From: Alphaproteobacteria bacterium
GTDB taxonomy: Bacteria > Pseudomonadota > Alphaproteobacteria > UBA6615
Length of the DNA: 56,098 nt
Direction: 5' to 3'
Assembly: GCA_021774445.1 (NCBI GenBank)
Contig: JAJFJA010000037.1
Location: 1 to 56,098, forward strand
The position numbers and the translations under genes were made by a program. Within the stretch, counting starts at the first letter, position 1. The number at the start of each line of letters is the position of its first letter. The notes under the pieces were generated by a model. The model ran no database searches, was not told where the DNA came from, and saw nothing but the letters and a program-made list of their open reading frames with translations. Below are positions 53,447 through 56,098 of this stretch, one piece after another.

Positions 53447-53566
53447 TGCCCGCTGTCTCCTCCTACACGCCGCCCCTGGCCCCGGAAGGGCACAAACCGG
53501 CGGTATTATTGGCCAATCGTGATGGTCACACAAGGCTGGCCCGGTGACCGGAGAGACCCGCCCCAA

Positions 53567-53980
53567 TCAGGGGTCGACGCCGGCCATGGCGCAGATCACG
53601 CGCCATTCATGTTGGGCAACCGGGCAGACCGACAGCCGCGACTGGCGGACCAACTTCATCTCCGAAAGTTCCGGGTGTTTCTTGATATCCGCCAAGGTGA
53701 CCGGCGTCTTTACCGGATGCAGCGCCTTGAGGTCGACCATGCCGAACTTGCCGGCGGGATCGGTGGGGTCGAGATACCATTGGCGCACGACTTCGACGAT
53801 GCCGACGATCTGTTTTTCATTGACGGAATGGTAGAAGAAACCGCGGTCGCCCAATGCCATGGCGCGCATGTTGGCGTTGGCCTGGTGATTGCGGACGCCA
53901 TCCCATTCGGCCACCTTGGCCTTGACGTGGTCGTCCCACGACCAGGCTCCCGGTTCGGATTTGAATAGCCAATAAGCCAT
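53567..53980 (-). CDS. EVE-domain protein
   Basis: A 137-residue single EVE/PUA-like domain protein: it begins MAYWLFKSEPGAWSWDDH and has WDGVRNHQANANMR (26-39), the aromatic-cage pattern for modified bases. Such proteins bind modified nucleotides in RNA or DNA; the small bacterial form is usually found with YciI and gpsA, as here. Its biological role is not established. Spacing to YciI is 54 bp. Confidence 0.93.
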   Translation of the reverse strand: MAYWLFKSEPGAWSWDDHVKAKVAEWDGVRNHQANANMRAMALGDRGFFYHSVNEKQIVGIVEVVRQWYLDPTDPAGKFGMVDLKALHPVKTPVTLADIKKHPELSEMKLVRQSRLSVCPVAQHEWRVICAMAGVDP

Positions 53981-54034
53981 CTTTCGTTTCCGCTGCTGTC
54001 GCTGTGGTTGGTTCGGCGAACGCCGGGTCCCGGT

Positions 54035-54340
54035 CTATTCCGCGGCGTCGCCGATTTCAGGGCCCCAGAAGGCCTTGCGCATGCGGTGGATGGCGACCGA
54101 AGAGAACAGGCCGGCCGCGGTGAAAGGATCGTTGGCGCTGAAGGTCTCGGCAGCGGCGCGGTCGGGGACGCTGATAATGATCATGCTGCCGGTCATGGTG
54201 CCGCCATCATCGGTCAAAGTGGCGCCGGCCAGGACGATCTTGTCGGACTGAGACTTCAGATAGTCGACATGGGCCGGGCGGGTGTCGGTGCGCAGCGATC
54301 CGGCGTGGGCGCGGTCGATGCAGTAGATGGCGTACAGCAT
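54035..54340 (-). CDS. YciI-family protein
   Basis: A 101-residue protein beginning MLYAIYCIDRAHAGSLRTDT, with the dimeric ferredoxin-like fold typical of the YciI/YCII family (a conserved His-Asp pair is expected; His33 and Asp35 fit). ATG 54340 has GGAGG 7 nt upstream and is preferred over a longer start. Function is unknown, possibly a metabolite-processing enzyme. It lies beside gpsA as in many alphaproteobacteria. Confidence 0.88.
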   Translation of the reverse strand: MLYAIYCIDRAHAGSLRTDTRPAHVDYLKSQSDKIVLAGATLTDDGGTMTGSMIIISVPDRAAAETFSANDPFTAAGLFSSVAIHRMRKAFWGPEIGDAAE

Positions 54341-54370
54341 GGGTGTTCCTCCAAGAAACTTAGCGGACAT

Positions 54371-55387
54371 TTACGCCTCGCGGCGGAGCGGGCGAGTCAG
54401 AAGCGCGCCGATGGTCGCACCAAGGTCGGCACCGTGGTTGAGGACGGCGGATACGGCGGCACTGATCGGCACCTCAACACCCAGGCCGGCAGCCAGATTA
54501 ACAACTGCGGACGCGGTGTACACGCCCTCGGCAACCGTGCGGCGTCCGGCGAGCAGGCTGGACAAGCCGGCACCGCCGCCGAGGGCCTGCCCAAGGGCAT
54601 AGTTGCGTGAGGATTTGCTGGTGCAGCTGAGGCTTAAGTCGCCCAACCCGGCGAGCCCGCGCATAGTGGTCTCATCGCCGCCAAGGGCGACCGCAAGGCG
54701 GGTGATTTCGGCGAGGCCGCGGGTTAGCAAAGCGGCGCGCGCGTTCTCGCCATAGCGGCGGCCGTCGCAAATGCCGCAGGCGATGGCGATGACGTTCTTG
54801 ACCGCGCCGCCGATTTGGACGCCGACAATGTCGCCGGAAAAATACGGCCGGAAGGTGGCGGTGCGCAGGGCATGGGCCAAAGCTTCGCCCAACGCAAGAT
54901 CGCGGCAGGCCAGCGTCGTGGCGGCCGGCAAGTGGCGGGCGACTTCGGCGGCGAAATTGGGTCCGGACAACACCGCGATCGGCGACTGCGGCAAGGCCGC
55001 GGCAATGACGTCACTAAGCAAGCTGCCGTCCGGTTGCTGCAGGCCCTTGCAACAGATGACCACCGGGATGCCGGGATCGAGATGCGCGGCGAGGACGGTG
55101 GCGGTCTCGCGCGCGGCTTGGGCGGGGGTGACCAGCAGAACGGCGCTCGCCCAGCCGGCCAGTTCGGCAGGGTCGGTGGTGGCGCGGATGGCAGGATCGA
55201 GGGTGATCTTCGGCAGGTAGTACGGATTGGCGTGACCGGTGTTGATGGCGTCGACGCAAGCGCGGTTGCGGCTGTAGACGAGGGTTTCCCGGCCGGCGGC
55301 GGCGGCGACCTGCGACAGCGCGGTACCCCAGGCGCCGGCGCCGACGATGCCGATACGCGGGAAGCGCGTGGTCGGTTGCTCAGACAC
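54371..55387 (-). CDS. gpsA: NAD(P)-dependent glycerol-3-phosphate dehydrogenase
   Basis: A 338-residue protein with the cofactor loop GIVGAGAWGTALS (13-25), LSGPNFAAEVA (about 138-148) and the active-site GGAVKNVIAIACGI (about 189-202). It makes glycerol 3-phosphate for phospholipids. GTG 55387 overlaps the next gene by 8 bp. A housekeeping enzyme. Confidence 0.97.
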   Translation of the reverse strand: MSEQPTTRFPRIGIVGAGAWGTALSQVAAAAGRETLVYSRNRACVDAINTGHANPYYLPKITLDPAIRATTDPAELAGWASAVLLVTPAQAARETATVLAAHLDPGIPVVICCKGLQQPDGSLLSDVIAAALPQSPIAVLSGPNFAAEVARHLPAATTLACRDLALGEALAHALRTATFRPYFSGDIVGVQIGGAVKNVIAIACGICDGRRYGENARAALLTRGLAEITRLAVALGGDETTMRGLAGLGDLSLSCTSKSSRNYALGQALGGGAGLSSLLAGRRTVAEGVYTASAVVNLAAGLGVEVPISAAVSAVLNHGADLGATIGALLTRPLRREA

Positions 55388-56039
55388 TGAGATTGAAGGC
55401 GATGGAAATACGCGTGCCGCCGCCGCGATAGGGCCGCACGGCGTGACTCAGCCACGAGGGGAACATGATGACCATGCCGGCGCTGGGATTGACGGTTTCG
55501 CTGGCGCCGATGGCGTTGCCGCCGGGTACCGCGGGCACCAGGTCGGGTCGGTACATGGCGGGCGCGACGCCGCGAGGGTCCTGGACCTCGAGCTCACCGC
55601 CGAGCTCACCGGCCGCCGCAGCCGGGGCCGCGTCCGCTTGCCAGCCGCCGTCATCAACATAATAAACGCCGGACCAAAAGGCGCCGGGATGGGTATGGAA
55701 CTCGTTGCCATGACCGTGGCGGTTGATGTTGGCCCAGGCGTTGGCGCGCCAAGTCAGATCAACCGGTCCGCCATCCCGCCTGGCGGTCAAGCGGCTCGCC
55801 ATCGCCTTGGCGAAAGCGAGCAAGCTGTGCCCGGCGGGGCCGCCCCATTGCTCGAAATCCCAGGATGATTGCCAGCCGCCAAGGTTGCTATGGGCGGTGC
55901 TGGGCTGGGCCTGTTCGCGGTCGAGGATGGTTTGACGCAACGGCTCATTGAGTGCCGCCGCGTCGGGGAGGCGGGTCACCGCGACGGGGGTGGCGAAGAG
56001 CGCCAACAGGTCGATCTTGGCCTCGCGGCTGCTGGACAT
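55380..56039 (-). CDS. Putative 2OG-Fe(II) oxygenase (TIGR02466-type)
   Basis: A 219-residue protein in which EFHTHPGAFWSGVYYV (112-127) supplies the proximal His-x-His/Asp part and FPSWLSHAVRPYRG (about 195-208) the distal His and 2OG-binding Arg. This matches the TIGR02466 family of putative Fe(II)/2-oxoglutarate oxygenases. Substrate unknown. The start is ATG 56039; 59 bp remain to the window edge with no further gene visible. Confidence 0.82.
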   Translation of the reverse strand: MSSSREAKIDLLALFATPVAVTRLPDAAALNEPLRQTILDREQAQPSTAHSNLGGWQSSWDFEQWGGPAGHSLLAFAKAMASRLTARRDGGPVDLTWRANAWANINRHGHGNEFHTHPGAFWSGVYYVDDGGWQADAAPAAAAGELGGELEVQDPRGVAPAMYRPDLVPAVPGGNAIGASETVNPSAGMVIMFPSWLSHAVRPYRGGGTRISIAFNLSV

Positions 56040-56098
56040 AGGGTCTCGCGGCTAGCTCTGGAGTGGTTATCGCCGCTCTTGCCGGCTGGTGCAAGCGG

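Overview
The window reads as chromosomal DNA of a GC-rich alphaproteobacterium, possibly Rhodospirillales or a relative. The right-hand genes are typical of the class: a GcrA-type cell-cycle regulator, a DUF1674/SDHAF4 protein, rsmB, rpe, a heparinase-like gene, acs, gpsA with YciI and EVE neighbours, and GTG starts with 4-bp stop/start overlaps. I see no rRNA, tRNA, transposase, phage gene or CRISPR array. Order and family are inferred from gene content only.

Layout. (1) About 1-31389, minus strand: a dense surface-glycan operon. It encodes nonulosonate-type sugar enzymes (a deacetylase-NeuB fusion, two cytidylyltransferases, two DegT aminotransferases, two Gfo/Idh/MocA oxidoreductases, an SDR epimerase), a HisH/HisF/WbpG-like trio expected to build an acetamidino group, an N-formyltransferase, an asparagine-synthetase-like amidotransferase, two NodU-type carbamoyltransferases, methyltransferases, GNATs, a PhyH oxygenase, a B12/radical SAM enzyme and three GT-B-like proteins. 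One gap (20916-21149) holds a REP-like inverted pair. (2) 31390-31520: a divergent regulatory region with an ops-like element and a 17-bp palindrome, facing an aldo/keto reductase (31521-32471). (3) 32532-39155, minus strand: a compact operon running wHTH-Rossmann regulator, RfaH/NusG-like factor, carrier protein, class-II-synthetase-like amino acid:[carrier protein] ligase, GNAT, MBOAT acyltransferase, SGNH/DltD-like protein, alpha/beta hydrolase. (4) 39261-46070: methyltransferase, flippase-like membrane protein, TviB-like sugar dehydrogenase and a PtmE-LegC-LegB legionaminate module. (5) 46093-56039: conserved chromosomal genes, little of it accessory.

How it may work together: LegB, LegC and PtmE with the NeuB-type synthase and cytidylyltransferases would supply CMP-activated nonulosonates. 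The carbamoyl-, formyl-, amidino-, methyl- and acetyltransferases would decorate them. The 33713-38018 genes resemble a Dlt system (ligase, carrier, MBOAT, SGNH) in which the adenylation-domain enzyme DltA is replaced by a class II aminoacyl-tRNA-synthetase homologue; this is the strongest candidate for an undescribed system here. The two regulators at 38023-39155 pair plausibly with two cis elements: the palindrome occurs in front of the regulator operon and again beside the main operon, and the ops-like element lies in the leader of the main operon, whose first gene lacks a Shine-Dalgarno sequence. No Wzx, Wzy or ABC exporter was recognised, so the locus probably continues beyond the left edge.
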